Shown here piece by piece: positions 53,867 through 62,351 of a stretch of 64,000 bases of DNA (position 1 is its first letter; each line of letters opens with the position of its first letter). The DNA comes from Agromyces sp. NDB4Y10. GTDB taxonomy: Bacteria; Actinomycetota; Actinomycetes; Actinomycetales; Microbacteriaceae. The stretch lies in contig NZ_LQGY01000002.1 in assembly GCF_001620055.1 (NCBI RefSeq), positions 19,265-83,264 on the forward strand, read 5' to 3'. Made by a program: the position numbers and the translations under genes. The notes beneath the pieces were generated by a model. That model worked only from the letters and a program-made list of their open reading frames with translations. It searched no databases and had not been told where the DNA came from.

Positions 53867-54636
53867 TCGTCGGTTCGGAGGAGGAGGCCGGAGAGCTCGC
53901 CGCATCCGCGCTCGTCGACCTCGTGCGCTCGCGACCCGACGCGGTGCTGGGGCTCGCGACCGGGTCGACGCCGCTGTCGACCTATCGGGCGCTCGCCCGG
54001 CGCCTGCGCGACGACCGCCTCGACGTGTCGCGCGTGCGCGGGTTCGCGCTCGACGAGTACGTGGGACTGCCGCCAGGGCACCCCGAGTCGTACCGCGCGG
54101 TCATCACGCGCGAGGTGGTGGAGCCGCTCGGACTCACGCCGTCGCTCGTGCACGTGCCGAACGGCGACCCCGAGACGATCCGCACGGCGGCCGACGACTA
54201 CGAACGCGCGATCGCCGAGGCCGGCGGCGTGGACCTGCAGATCCTCGGCATCGGCCGAACCGGGCACATCGGGTTCAACGAGCCCGGCTCCTCGCTCGCG
54301 TCGCCCACCCGCGTGAAGACGCTCACCGAGCAGACCCGCGCCGACAACGCGCGCTTCTTCGTCTCGCCCGACGACGTGCCCGTGCACTGCATCACCCAGG
54401 GCATCGGCACGATCCTCCGGGCGCGGCACCTCGTGCTGCTCGCGTTCGGGGCGGCGAAGGCGCGCGCGCTCGCCGACGCGGTCGAGGGCCCGGTGTCGGC
54501 GAGCCGGCCCGGCTCGGCCATCCAGCTGCACCCGCACGCGACCGTGATCGTCGACGAGGCCGCGGCCGCCGAACTCGAGCACGCCGACTACTACCGGCAC
54601 GCGTGGGCGAACAAGCCCGACTGGCAGGGCATCTGA
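53851..54636 (+). CDS. nagB: Glucosamine-6-phosphate deaminase
   Basis: 261 residues, standard length. It converts glucosamine-6-P to fructose-6-P and ammonia. VLGLATGSTPLSTYRALA binds phosphate; FALDEYVGLPPGHPESYRA carries the catalytic Asp; LGIGRTGHIGFNEPGSSLASPTRVKTL has the His and Glu of the active site. The start lies 16 bp inside the kinase gene, with AGGAGGAGGTG upstream. It ends the operon; a palindromic terminator follows. Confidence 0.95.
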   Translation: MAEVVIVGSEEEAGELAASALVDLVRSRPDAVLGLATGSTPLSTYRALARRLRDDRLDVSRVRGFALDEYVGLPPGHPESYRAVITREVVEPLGLTPSLVHVPNGDPETIRTAADDYERAIAEAGGVDLQILGIGRTGHIGFNEPGSSLASPTRVKTLTEQTRADNARFFVSPDDVPVHCITQGIGTILRARHLVLLAFGAAKARALADAVEGPVSASRPGSAIQLHPHATVIVDEAAAAELEHADYYRHAWANKPDWQGI

Positions 54637-54665
54637 CGTCGCCGGTGGATCGACGCGCGTGGACA

Positions 54666-54693
54666 GGTGACGGATGCCGCGGCATCCGTCACC
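54666..54693 (+). terminator. Terminator after nagB
   Basis: A perfect 28-nt palindrome of arms GGTGACGGATGCCG and its complement (effective loop of 4), 29 bp after the stop and just before the TAGGCT promoter of the next gene. Confidence 0.75.
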
Positions 54694-54698
54694 GCGGT

Positions 54699-54704
54699 TA
54701 GGCT
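54699..54704 (+). promoter_or_regulatory. -10 box TAGGCT for the YrdB gene
   Basis: TAGGCT ends 8 nt before the GTG at 54713; no ribosome site. Confidence 0.5.
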
Positions 54705-54712
54705 TGAACCTC

Positions 54713-55072
54713 GTGAACGACGCCACGCCCGACACGCCCCAGGTGGGCTTCAACGACCTGCTGCGGTTCCTGCTCGAGGTCTTCGCGATCGTGACCCTCG
54801 GCATCTTCGGGTTCGTCGCGTTCGAGCTGCCGTGGCCGGGCGTGCTGCTCGGCATCGGCCTGCCGCTCGCCGCGATCCTCCTGTGGGCCCTGTTCCGGTC
54901 GCCGAAGGCCGTGTTCCGCGTCGACCCGTTCGTGAAGGCGCTCGTGGAGATCGCCGTGTTCTCGAGCGCGGCGATCGCGTGGTGGGTCATGGGCCAGCCC
55001 GTGATCGCGGTCGTGTTCGCCGTGGTCGCCGCGGTCAGCGGCGTCATCAACGGGCGCCGCGAGTTCCGCTGA
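54713..55072 (+). CDS. YrdB family (DUF2568) small membrane protein
   Basis: 119 residues, four membrane helices (about 13-33, 38-55, 68-88, 92-110). GFNDLLRFLLEVFAIVTLGIFGF, then FRSPKAVFRVDPFVKALVEIAVFSSAAIAWW, fit the YrdB family. Function unknown. The GTG at 54713 was chosen for the leaderless promoter 8 nt upstream; an ATG at 54674 lies in the nagB terminator. Confidence 0.8.
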   Translation: MNDATPDTPQVGFNDLLRFLLEVFAIVTLGIFGFVAFELPWPGVLLGIGLPLAAILLWALFRSPKAVFRVDPFVKALVEIAVFSSAAIAWWVMGQPVIAVVFAVVAAVSGVINGRREFR

Positions 55073-55095
55073 TCCGGCGCCGCCGGCTGCCTCCG

Positions 55096-55130
55096 GTGGT
55101 CGAGTAGCGCCGAGGGCGCGTACCGAGACC
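55096..55130. repeat. Short interspersed palindromic repeat, copy B
   Basis: Second copy of the element at 1609-1643, with GGTCGAGTAGCGCCGAGGGC and GCGTACCGAGACC. It fills the 64-bp gap between convergent genes and can fold, so it may serve as a two-way terminator. Confidence 0.65.
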
Positions 55131-55136
55131 CGCGCC

Positions 55137-56027
55137 TCAGCGGAAGATGACGGTGCGCTGCCCGTCGAGCAGCACGCGCCGCTCGGCGAACCACTTCACG
55201 GCCTGCGAGAGCGTGCGGCTCTCCTCGTCCTGGCCGATCGCGACGAGTTCGGCGACCGAGCGCGAGTGGTCCACGCGCACGACGTTCTGCTCGATGATCG
55301 GGCCCTCGTCGAGGTCGCTCGTGACGAAGTGCGCGGTCGCGCCGATGAGCTTCACGCCTCGGGCGTGCGCCTGGCGGTACGGGTTCGCGCCCTTGAAGCC
55401 GGGCAGGAACGAGTGGTGGATGTTGATGCACCGGCCGGCGAGCGCGGCGCACAGCTCGGGGGAGAGGATCTGCATGTAGCGGGCGAGCACGACGAGCTCG
55501 ATGTCGTGCTCCTCGACCGCATCGAGGATCCGCCGCTCGAACGCCGCCTTCGTCTCGGGCGAGACGACCGCCTCGGACTCGAACGGCACGCCGTAGAAGT
55601 CGACCAGGTCGCGCAGCGTGCCGTGGTTCGAGAGCACGAGCGGGATCTCGACGGGCAGCTGGCCCGCGCGCTGGCGGAAGAGCAGGTCGTTGACGCAGTG
55701 CCCGGCCGTCGACGCGAGCACGAGGGTGCGCAGCGGCCGGCCCACCTCGTCGAGGTGCAGGTCCATCTGCCAGCGCTCCCGCACGGGCGCGAGGGCGGCT
55801 TCGAGCTCGGCCCGGTCGGCGGGCGACTCCACCTGCACGCGCATGAAGAACCGGCCGGTGTCGTGGCTCGCGAACTGCTGGCTCTCGGTGATGTTGCCGC
55901 GCGCGGCGACGATCGCGCCGCTCACCGCGTGGACGATCCCGGGGCCGTCGGTGCAGCTCAGCGTGACGACCCAGTGGTTCAGGTGCGTGCCCGTGGCATC
56001 CGCGGTCTCGGTGGCATCCGTGGTCAT
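55137..56027 (-). CDS. purU: Formyltetrahydrofolate deformylase
   Basis: 296 residues. It hydrolyses 10-formyl-THF to formate and THF, balancing one-carbon pools against glycine/methionine levels. An N-terminal ACT domain (about 15-95: NHWVVTLSCTDGPGIVHAVSGAI) is the regulatory part. The C-terminal formyltransferase domain has CINIHHSFLPGFKGANPYRQAH and GATAHFVTSDLDEGPIIEQNV, with the catalytic Asn-His-Asp set. The other 10-formyl-THF genes here are purN, purH and folD. Confidence 0.95.
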   Translation of the reverse strand: MTTDATETADATGTHLNHWVVTLSCTDGPGIVHAVSGAIVAARGNITESQQFASHDTGRFFMRVQVESPADRAELEAALAPVRERWQMDLHLDEVGRPLRTLVLASTAGHCVNDLLFRQRAGQLPVEIPLVLSNHGTLRDLVDFYGVPFESEAVVSPETKAAFERRILDAVEEHDIELVVLARYMQILSPELCAALAGRCINIHHSFLPGFKGANPYRQAHARGVKLIGATAHFVTSDLDEGPIIEQNVVRVDHSRSVAELVAIGQDEESRTLSQAVKWFAERRVLLDGQRTVIFR

Positions 56028-56093
56028 CCGGACAGCGTACCCGGCGGTCGCGCGACGTTTCGGGCGTTCAGGCGACGCACGGATGCCACGCGG

Positions 56094-56099
56094 TAGACT
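56094..56099 (+). promoter_or_regulatory. -10 box TAGACT upstream of the MFS leader ORF
   Basis: TAGACT ends 10 nt before the GTG of a 13-codon ORF and 95 nt before the MFS ATG. The transcript would begin almost at the small ORF. Confidence 0.5.
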
Positions 56100-56109
56100 G
56101 CTCGCGGTC

Positions 56110-56151
56110 GTGCGGTCACCGCCGGCCCCGGGCGCGCACGTGAGCGCGTAG
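56110..56151 (+). CDS. Putative 13-residue leader peptide before the MFS exporter gene
   Basis: GTG to TAG encoding (M)RSPPAPGAHVSA, 10 nt after a TAGACT box, so it would be the first thing translated on a near-leaderless mRNA. Two adjacent prolines plus a third make ribosome slowing plausible. It ends 43 bp before the MFS start, which has no good ribosome site of its own. Short ORFs arise by chance in GC-rich DNA, so this is tentative. Confidence 0.35.
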   Translation: MRSPPAPGAHVSA

Positions 56152-56194
56152 TCGACCCGCCGCAGGCATCGCCGCGAGCGGGGAACGCCGTCGG

Positions 56195-57466
56195 ATGCAC
56201 CTCATGCCGATCACCTCATCGTCGCGCGTCGCCGCGACCCCCACCTCCGCCCTGCCGTGGAAGCCGCTCATCGCGCTCGCCTCGGCGGTGTTCCTGTCCA
56301 TCACCATCGAGATGATCCCGATGGGCCTGCTCCCCGAGATGAGCGCCGACCTCGGCGTCGGCGAGCCGCTCGTGGGCCTGCTCGTCTCGGTCTTCGCGTT
56401 CGCCGTCGTCGTGACGTCCGCCCCGCTCACCGCCCTCACCCGACGGATGCCGCGGCGCACGCTGCTCACGGCCGTGCTCGTCCTGCTCGGCCTCACGAGC
56501 ATCGCGAGCGCGCTCGTGCCCGAGTACTGGATGCTCGTCGCCGTGCGCGTGCTCGGCGGCGTCGCCCACGGCGTGTTCTGGGCGCTCGTCGGCGCCTACC
56601 CGGCCCGCCTCGTGGCCCACGGTCAGCTCGGCCGCGCCGTGTCGACGGTGCTCGGCGGCGGCACGATCGCCCTCATCGCGGGCGTGCCGACCTCGACCGC
56701 GCTCGGGCAGGCCCTCGGCTGGCGGCCGGTGTTCGCGCTCGTGGGCGTGCTCACGCTGGCGGGCGCGCTGGTGGTGCGCGCGGTGCTGCCGACGGATGCC
56801 GCGGCGCCGGCCGCGATCCGTCCGGCGACCGGCTCCACGGCCGCGATCCGCGTCTCGGAGGCCGGCGGCATGGCGGCCGTGCTCGCGGTGTGCGTCGTCA
56901 CGGCGGTCGTGATGATCGGCCAGTACGCCGCCCTCACCTACGTCGCGCCGATCCTCACCGACGTCGTCGGCGCCGCGCCCGAGGCGGTCGCTCCGCTGCT
57001 GTTCGCGTCGGGGCTCGCCGGCGCCGCGGGCCTCGTGGTCGCGGGCAGCCCGATCGCCCGAAACAGCGTGCGCGCCCTCGTGGTCGCGATGACCGCGATC
57101 GCCATCGCCCTGGTCGTCATGGCCGCCGAGCCCGGCCTGTGGCCGGCCGTCATCGCCTACACCGCGTGGGGCTTCGCGTTCGGCGCAGTGCCGCCGCTGC
57201 TGCAGACGCGCCTGCTCCAGGCCGCCCCGCCCGAGCGACGTGACGCGGCCAGCGCCCTCTACACGACCGCGTTCAACATCGGCATCGGCGGCGGCGCGCT
57301 CCTCGGCGGGCTGCTGTTCGGCGCGTTCGGCGTGGGTGCGGTGCCGCTCGCGTACGCCGTCATGCTCGTCGCGGCATCCGTGATCGTCGTCGTGTCGTCG
57401 ACGCGCGCGGCGGCCGGTCGCGCCCGCGTCGCCGCGGCGACCGGCTCGATCACGCCCTCGGCGTAG
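56195..57466 (+). CDS. MFS exporter, DHA1 family (AraJ/Cml-like)
   Basis: 423 residues, twelve predicted membrane helices. The family pattern is clear in helix 1 to loop 2 ([52 protein letters not shown]) and in [23 protein letters not shown] and [17 protein letters not shown]. Such proteins export sugars, purines or drugs including chloramphenicol. An ATG at 56207 (MPITSSS) is an alternative start. It lies between purU and nagA but on its own promoter. Confidence 0.85.
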   Translation: MHLMPITSSSRVAATPTSALPWKPLIALASAVFLSITIEMIPMGLLPEMSADLGVGEPLVGLLVSVFAFAVVVTSAPLTALTRRMPRRTLLTAVLVLLGLTSIASALVPEYWMLVAVRVLGGVAHGVFWALVGAYPARLVAHGQLGRAVSTVLGGGTIALIAGVPTSTALGQALGWRPVFALVGVLTLAGALVVRAVLPTDAAAPAAIRPATGSTAAIRVSEAGGMAAVLAVCVVTAVVMIGQYAALTYVAPILTDVVGAAPEAVAPLLFASGLAGAAGLVVAGSPIARNSVRALVVAMTAIAIALVVMAAEPGLWPAVIAYTAWGFAFGAVPPLLQTRLLQAAPPERRDAASALYTTAFNIGIGGGALLGGLLFGAFGVGAVPLAYAVMLVAASVIVVVSSTRAAAGRARVAAATGSITPSA

Positions 57467-57553
57467 GGGGCCGATACACCCCGAACCGACCTCCTCGGCC
57501 AGATCACGGAATGCTCCCAGCGGGCTCACGGGTTCCGGGAGGCAGGATGAGAT

Positions 57554-57579
57554 CGCGGCCGGAGTTCGGGCCGGCCGCG
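57554..57579. terminator. Hairpin between convergent MFS and nagA genes
   Basis: Perfect 9-bp arms CGCGGCCGG/CCGGCCGCG around AGTTCGGG. The rest of this 232-bp gap (57467-57698) holds no ORF or RNA I can support. Confidence 0.55.
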
Positions 57580-57698
57580 GTCGGCACGACCCGCATCGGG
57601 GGAACGAGGCGCGGGTTCGACACGCGGGCCGGGCGAGCGGAGACGAAGGGGAGCAGGCCTCCGCCCCGGCCCGAAGCCGACCGACGCACGCGCGGGGA

Positions 57699-58877
57699 TC
57701 AGACCAGTCGCGCGCCCGCGCCCCAGACCGCCGTCACGGCGAGGTCGTCGTCGAGCAGCACCGCGTCGGCGGCGTATCCCGCGTCGAGCCGACCGAGGTC
57801 GTGCGCGCGACCGACGGCCGCCGCGGGCGTCTCGGTGAGGGCGGTCACCGCGTCCGCGAGCCCGATGCCGCACTCGAGCACGGCGCGGCGGAGCGCGGCA
57901 TCCTGCGTCAGCGTCGAGCCGGCGATCGCCCCGCCCTCGGCGAGGCGCGCGATGCCGTCGACCACGTCGACCTCGAGCGACCCGAGCACGTACCGGCCGT
58001 CCGCCGATCCGGTCGCGGCCATGGCATCCGTCACGAGCGCCACCCGGCCCGCCGCCCCCGCGAACGCGAGGCGCACGACGTCGGGATGCACGTGCACGCC
58101 GTCGTTGATGACCTCGAGCGTGACGTGGTCGGCGTGCATGGCCGCGACCACAGGACCCGGCGCGCGGTGGTGGATGCCGCGCATGCCGTTGAACGCATGC
58201 GTGAGGATGCTCGCGCCCGCCTCGAACGCCGCGAGGGCGGTCGCGAAGTCCGCGCCGGTGTGGCCGACCGCGACGGCGACCCCCGCATCGACGAACCGCG
58301 CCGTCGCCTCGCCCGCCCCGTCGTGCTCGGGAGCGATCGTGATCTGCCGCAGCGTGCCCGAGGCCGCGTCCAGCAGGCGGTCGACGGATGCCGCATCCGC
58401 CCGCCGCAGGCGCGCCGGGTCGTGGGCCCCGCGGAAGTCGTGGTCGAGGAACGGCCCCTCGAGGTGCGACCCGAGCACGAGCGGGTCGGATGCCGCGACG
58501 CGGGCGATCGCCTCGAGGCGGCCTTCGAGCTCGTCGATGCCCGCCGTCACGAGCGACACGACACTGCGGGTCGTGCCGTGCGCGCGATGCGTCGCGAGCA
58601 CCGTGCGGATCGCGTCCTCGCCGTCGTCGGCGGCGGCGCCGCCCCCGCCGTGGCAGTGCAGGTCGATGAACCCGGGTACGAGCCACCGACCCGCGGCATC
58701 CGTCACGGTCACGCCCCCGTCGGCGGCGCCGTCGCGGGGGAGGCCGTCGCGCCATCCGTCGCCGACGCCGCGTGCGGCGACCCGGTCGCCGTCGAACCGC
58801 ACCCAGGCCTCGGGCACGACGTCGGCCCCCGACACGAGGCGGGCGGAGTGGATCACGTCGACGCGCGGGGAGCTCAC
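57699..58877 (-). CDS. nagA: N-acetylglucosamine-6-phosphate deacetylase
   Basis: 392 residues. Metal-dependent amidohydrolase removing acetate from GlcNAc-6P to give the NagB substrate. [15 protein letters not shown] carries the first metal-binding His pair, [21 protein letters not shown] the Glu/His set, AVGHTGADF and [17 protein letters not shown] further His, and [14 protein letters not shown] the catalytic Asp. It is separated from the nagB operon by three unrelated genes and transcribed towards them. Confidence 0.94.
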   Translation of the reverse strand: MSSPRVDVIHSARLVSGADVVPEAWVRFDGDRVAARGVGDGWRDGLPRDGAADGGVTVTDAAGRWLVPGFIDLHCHGGGGAAADDGEDAIRTVLATHRAHGTTRSVVSLVTAGIDELEGRLEAIARVAASDPLVLGSHLEGPFLDHDFRGAHDPARLRRADAASVDRLLDAASGTLRQITIAPEHDGAGEATARFVDAGVAVAVGHTGADFATALAAFEAGASILTHAFNGMRGIHHRAPGPVVAAMHADHVTLEVINDGVHVHPDVVRLAFAGAAGRVALVTDAMAATGSADGRYVLGSLEVDVVDGIARLAEGGAIAGSTLTQDAALRRAVLECGIGLADAVTALTETPAAAVGRAHDLGRLDAGYAADAVLLDDDLAVTAVWGAGARLV

Positions 58878-58944
58878 CCGCTCACGTTATCCCGCTGCGC
58901 GCGTCGGCGGATGACGCACGGCGTGCGGTCGCGGCATCCGTTGG

Positions 58945-58950
58945 TATGCT
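58945..58950 (+). promoter_or_regulatory. -10 box TATGCT for glyA
   Basis: TATGCT, predicting a start near 58957, directly before the riboswitch. Confidence 0.5.
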
Positions 58951-58956
58951 TGCGAG

Positions 58957-59027
58957 CGTCGCGACTGGCGTTGAGATGGGTGACCATCGGGGAGCGACTG
59001 GCACGGACCGACCGCACGCCTGGGCCG
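58957..59027 (+). promoter_or_regulatory. ZTP riboswitch (pfl motif) upstream of glyA
   Basis: The conserved elements of the ZTP/ZMP aptamer appear in order: GCGACTGGCGTTGAG, the stem ATGGGTGACCAT, the conserved CGGGGAGCG, then the 3' half GACCGACCGCACGCCTGGGC. The last part is the pseudoknot/ligand box, normally CCGACCGCCUGGGCA; two extra bases are present here. The aptamer senses ZMP/ZTP, which builds up when 10-formyl-THF is low, and switches on folate genes. The next gene, glyA, is a classic target. Confidence 0.88.
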
Positions 59028-59037
59028 GTACGCGAAG

Positions 59038-59063
59038 CCTCGGGGCGCGAGTCGCGCACGAGG
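59038..59063 (+). promoter_or_regulatory. Expression-platform hairpin of the ZTP riboswitch
   Basis: CCTCG/CGAGG with inner GCGCGA/TCGCGC, 10 nt after the aptamer and 30 nt before the glyA ribosome site. It is placed to act as the terminator or as part of the switch. Confidence 0.5.
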
Positions 59064-59105
59064 CGATTTCCGCAGGTCCGCATGTCATCTTCGAAGGAGC
59101 CAGTC

Positions 59106-60422
59106 TTGGCCGAATCACTCTCCACCGTCGCGCCCGGCACCGCCGCCGGCGCCGACTCCGTCTTCAACAAGCCGCTCGCCGAGGTCGACCCCGAGATCGC
59201 CGAGGTGCTCGAGCAGGAGCTGAACCGCCAGCGCCACACGCTCGAGATGATCGCGAGCGAGAACTTCGTGCCGGTGTCGGTCCTGCAGTCGCAGGGCTCG
59301 GTGCTCACCAACAAGTACGCCGAGGGCTACCCGGGCCGCCGCTACTACGGCGGCTGCGAGTACGTGGATGTCGCCGAGTCGCTCGCCATCGAGCGCGCCA
59401 AGTCGCTGTTCGGCGCCGAGTACGCCAACGTGCAGCCCCACTCGGGTGCGACCGCGAACGCGGCCGTGCTGTCGGCGATCGCGACGCCCGGCGACACCAT
59501 CCTCGGCCTCGAGCTCGCGCACGGCGGCCACCTCACGCACGGCATGAAGCTGAACTTCTCGGGCAAGCTCTACAACGCCGTGTCGTACGGCGTCGACCCC
59601 GAGACGTTCCTCGTCGACATGGACGCGCTGCGCGACAAGGCCAAGGAGACCAAGCCGCAGGTCATCATCGCCGGCTGGTCGGCGTACCCGCGCCACCTCG
59701 ACTTCGCCGCGTTCCGCGAGATCGCCGACGAGGTCGGCGCGAAGCTCTGGGTCGACATGGCCCACTTCGCCGGACTCGTCGCCGCGGGCCTCCACCCGTC
59801 GCCCGTGCCGCACGCCGACGTCGTCTCGACCACCGTGCACAAGACCATCGGCGGCCCCCGCTCGGGCCTCATCGTCTCGCGCGACACCGAGCTGGCGAAG
59901 AAGCTGAACTCGAACGTGTTCCCCGGCCAGCAGGGCGGCCCGCTGATGCACGTGATCGCCGCGAAGGCGACCGCGTTCAAGATCGCGGCCTCCGAGGAGT
60001 TCAAGGACCGCCAGGCGCGCACCATCTCGGGTGCGAAGCTGCTCGCATCACGCCTCACCGCCGACGACTCGCGCGCCGCCGGCGTCGACGTGCTCACGGG
60101 CGGCACCGACGTGCACCTCGTGCTCGCCGACCTCCGCACGTCGGAGCTCGACGGCCAGCAGGCGGAGGACCGCCTGCACGAGGTCGGCATCACCGTGAAC
60201 CGCAACGCGGTGCCGTTCGACCCGCGTCCGCCGATGGTGACGTCGGGCCTGCGCATCGGCACGCCCGCGCTCGCGACGCGCGGGTTCGGCGACGCCGAGT
60301 TCGCCGAGGTCGCCGACATCATCGCGCTGGCGCTGCAGCCGTCGGCGGACGTCGCGGCGCTCCGCTCGCGCGTCGAGGCGCTCACCGAGGCGTTCCCGCT
60401 CTACCCGGGGCTGCAGCAGTAG
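59106..60422 (+). CDS. glyA: Serine hydroxymethyltransferase
   Basis: 438 residues from a TTG at 59106, chosen because AAGGAG lies 6 nt upstream; an ATG at 59082 has no ribosome site. PLP enzyme making glycine and 5,10-methylene-THF from serine. The substrate region [37 protein letters not shown] is canonical, as are [14 protein letters not shown] and [14 protein letters not shown]. The PLP Lys is in [17 protein letters not shown]; the usual HKTLRGPRGG differs slightly. A ZTP riboswitch controls it. folD follows 180 bp downstream. Confidence 0.96.
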   Translation: MAESLSTVAPGTAAGADSVFNKPLAEVDPEIAEVLEQELNRQRHTLEMIASENFVPVSVLQSQGSVLTNKYAEGYPGRRYYGGCEYVDVAESLAIERAKSLFGAEYANVQPHSGATANAAVLSAIATPGDTILGLELAHGGHLTHGMKLNFSGKLYNAVSYGVDPETFLVDMDALRDKAKETKPQVIIAGWSAYPRHLDFAAFREIADEVGAKLWVDMAHFAGLVAAGLHPSPVPHADVVSTTVHKTIGGPRSGLIVSRDTELAKKLNSNVFPGQQGGPLMHVIAAKATAFKIAASEEFKDRQARTISGAKLLASRLTADDSRAAGVDVLTGGTDVHLVLADLRTSELDGQQAEDRLHEVGITVNRNAVPFDPRPPMVTSGLRIGTPALATRGFGDAEFAEVADIIALALQPSADVAALRSRVEALTEAFPLYPGLQQ

Positions 60423-60431
60423 TCCCGCGGA

Positions 60432-60477
60432 GCTCCGGGTCCGGCCTGCCCCATCGTGGTCCGGCCGGACCCGGAGC
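60432..60477 (+). terminator. glyA terminator hairpin
   Basis: Perfect 15-bp arms GCTCCGGGTCCGGCC/GGCCGGACCCGGAGC around a 16-nt loop, 9 bp after the stop. No T-tract. Confidence 0.7.
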
Positions 60478-60497
60478 CTCCGGCATCCCGTCGCAGC

Positions 60498-60565
60498 GAA
60501 GGAGTCCGCTCCCGACACGCCGCCCGCGGCATCCGCCCCACGGCGTGTCGGCCCGGTTCTCCTTC
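60498..60565 (+). promoter_or_regulatory. Long two-part hairpin upstream of folD
   Basis: GAAGGAG pairs with CTCCTTC and, after a symmetrical 7x7 internal loop, CCGACACGCCG (60512-60522) pairs with CGGCGTGTCGG (60541-60551) around an 18-nt loop. It sits 37 bp before the folD start, in the folD leader or at the end of the glyA transcript. Confidence 0.5.
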
Positions 60566-60602
60566 ATCCCGCTCCGCTGACCAGCCCGGAAGAGGTACCC
60601 AC

Positions 60603-61490
60603 ATGACCGCGATCACCCTCGACGGCGTCGCCACGGCGTCGGCCGTGAAGTCCGAGCTGGCGTCGCGCATCGCCGAGTTGCGCGCCCACGGGGTGGTGCC
60701 GGGGCTCGGCACGCTGCTCGTCGGCGACGACCCGGCGTCGCGCTCGTACGTGGCGGGCAAGCACCGCGACTGCGCCGAGGTCGGGATCGAGTCGATCCGC
60801 GTGGACCTGCCCGCGTCGGCGACCACGGCCGATGTGCGTGCGGCGATCCGCGACCTGAACGCGGCCCGCGAGGTCACGGGCTACATCGTGCAGCTGCCGC
60901 TGCCGACGGGGCACGACGAGAACGCGATGCTGGAGCTCATCGACCCCGACAAGGACGCCGACGGGCTGCACCCCACGAACCTCGGCCGCCTGGTGCTCGG
61001 CATCGAGGGCGACCTGCAGTCCCCGCTGCCGTGCACGCCCGCCGGCATCGTCGAGATGCTGCAGCGGTACGAGGTGCCGATCCGCGGGCGGCACGTCGCG
61101 GTGATCGGTCGTGGACTCACGGTCGGCCGTCCCCTCGGCCTGCTCTTCACCCGCAAGGGGCTGGATGCCACGGTCACCTTGACCCATTCGCGCACGGTCG
61201 ACGTGGCCGACGAGGTGCGTCGCGCCGACATCGTCGTCGCCGCGGTCGGCGTGCCGCACATGGTGAAGCCCGACTGGATCAAACCGGGTGCGGCGGTGCT
61301 CGACGTGGGGATCACGCGCGTGGCCGACGAGGAGACGGGCAAGGGGCGGCTCACGGGCGACGTGGATCCCGAGGTCGCGTCGGTCGCCGGTCACCTGTCG
61401 CCGAACCCCGGCGGTGTCGGCCCGATGACGCGGGCGATGCTGCTCGCGAACGTGGTGAAGGCGGCCGAGCTCCGGCTCAGCAGCCGCTGA
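60603..61490 (+). CDS. folD: Methylene-THF dehydrogenase/methenyl-THF cyclohydrolase
   Basis: 295 residues, full length. It oxidises 5,10-methylene-THF (from GlyA) to 10-formyl-THF, used by PurN and PurH. The catalytic Lys is in [17 protein letters not shown], and [36 protein letters not shown] is the active-site signature. The NADP site reads [20 protein letters not shown], and [20 protein letters not shown] closes the protein. GAAGAGG precedes the ATG. It ends 3 bp from the end of the convergent secreted-protein gene. Confidence 0.96.
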   Translation: MTAITLDGVATASAVKSELASRIAELRAHGVVPGLGTLLVGDDPASRSYVAGKHRDCAEVGIESIRVDLPASATTADVRAAIRDLNAAREVTGYIVQLPLPTGHDENAMLELIDPDKDADGLHPTNLGRLVLGIEGDLQSPLPCTPAGIVEMLQRYEVPIRGRHVAVIGRGLTVGRPLGLLFTRKGLDATVTLTHSRTVDVADEVRRADIVVAAVGVPHMVKPDWIKPGAAVLDVGITRVADEETGKGRLTGDVDPEVASVAGHLSPNPGGVGPMTRAMLLANVVKAAELRLSSR

Positions 61491-61493
61491 CCG

Positions 61494-62351
61494 CTACCCG
61501 CATCCCGGGCTGCCCGGGTGCGTGGTGCACGGCCCGGTGACGAGCACGGTGTCGAAGTCGCCGACGAGCACCGGCTGCGGCGCGCCTTGGACGGTGAGCG
61601 TGCCGTCGACCCACCGCCAGGCCGACCCGTCGAAGCGGTACTCGGCGACGTAGGTCACGTCGAGCCGGGCGGTGTGCTCGCCCTTGCTGCGATAGACGTG
61701 GCTCGTCGGCGTGGCGGTGAACTCGCGCTGGCCGAGCTCGGCCCAGGTCGCACCGGGATCGGCGCTGCCGACGGTCGCGCCGTCGGAGTACACCCAGCGG
61801 TAGCCGACCGGATGGAACCGCACCTGCACCGGTCGGGCGAAGAGCGTGCCCGACCGCGTCACGGTGCCGGCCTCGGCGACGGCGTTCGCCGGGAGGTCGA
61901 CGACCGCCCAACCCGCCGGCTCGGCGGTGTGCTCGTGCGGCGCCGGCTGGAACGTGGCGACGTCGCGAAGCGTCACGGCCGGCTCGCCCGCCGGCGGCGG
62001 GGTCGGCTCGGCGCCGGTGAAGAAGCAGTCGGTCGGATTCGTGGGACTGCAGATGTCGCGCGGGGGAGCGGCGGGGCGAGTGGGTTCGGTGGTGCCGCCG
62101 AAGCCGATCCCCTCGGCGACCTGGCCCGAATCGGGGCTGTAGCCGTCGACCGGGTTGTTGTCCGTGCCCGGTCGGGTGTAATCAGCTACGACTTGCGCTG
62201 CGCCCTCGCCCGATGATTGGTCGGCGTCGAAGACGGCACCGATGTCCCAGGAATCAGCGTCGTCGGCGGTAGCAGCGACTGGCCCGGCAAGCGAGAGCGT
62301 CGCAACCGCCCACGCAGCCAGTCCTACTCGCAGAATGTGATGTCGGACCAT
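61494..62351 (-). CDS. Secreted protein with PKD-like domain, unknown function
   Basis: 285 residues from the ATG at 62351. A signal peptide covers about 1-30 (RVGLAAWAVATLSLAGPVAATA). A Pro-rich middle (about 60-110) is followed by a PKD/Ig-like beta domain with FHPVGYRWVYSDGATVGSADPGATWAELGQREFTATPTSHVYRSKGEHTARLDV (about 175-240) and VLVTGPCTTHPGSPGCG at the end, where two Cys may pair. The first 28 bp overlap the end of the lipoprotein gene upstream, so the two are coupled. The overlap zone and the lipoprotein gene look less GC-rich than the rest of the window. The role is unknown; cell-surface exposure is likely. Confidence 0.75.
   Translation of the reverse strand: MVRHHILRVGLAAWAVATLSLAGPVAATADDADSWDIGAVFDADQSSGEGAAQVVADYTRPGTDNNPVDGYSPDSGQVAEGIGFGGTTEPTRPAAPPRDICSPTNPTDCFFTGAEPTPPPAGEPAVTLRDVATFQPAPHEHTAEPAGWAVVDLPANAVAEAGTVTRSGTLFARPVQVRFHPVGYRWVYSDGATVGSADPGATWAELGQREFTATPTSHVYRSKGEHTARLDVTYVAEYRFDGSAWRWVDGTLTVQGAPQPVLVGDFDTVLVTGPCTTHPGSPGCG

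Noticed and set aside
57605..57640. A T-loop-like GGTTCGACA that might mark a tRNA
   Set aside because: The flanking 5-bp stem does not pair, and there is no acceptor stem, D-arm or anticodon arm in register.
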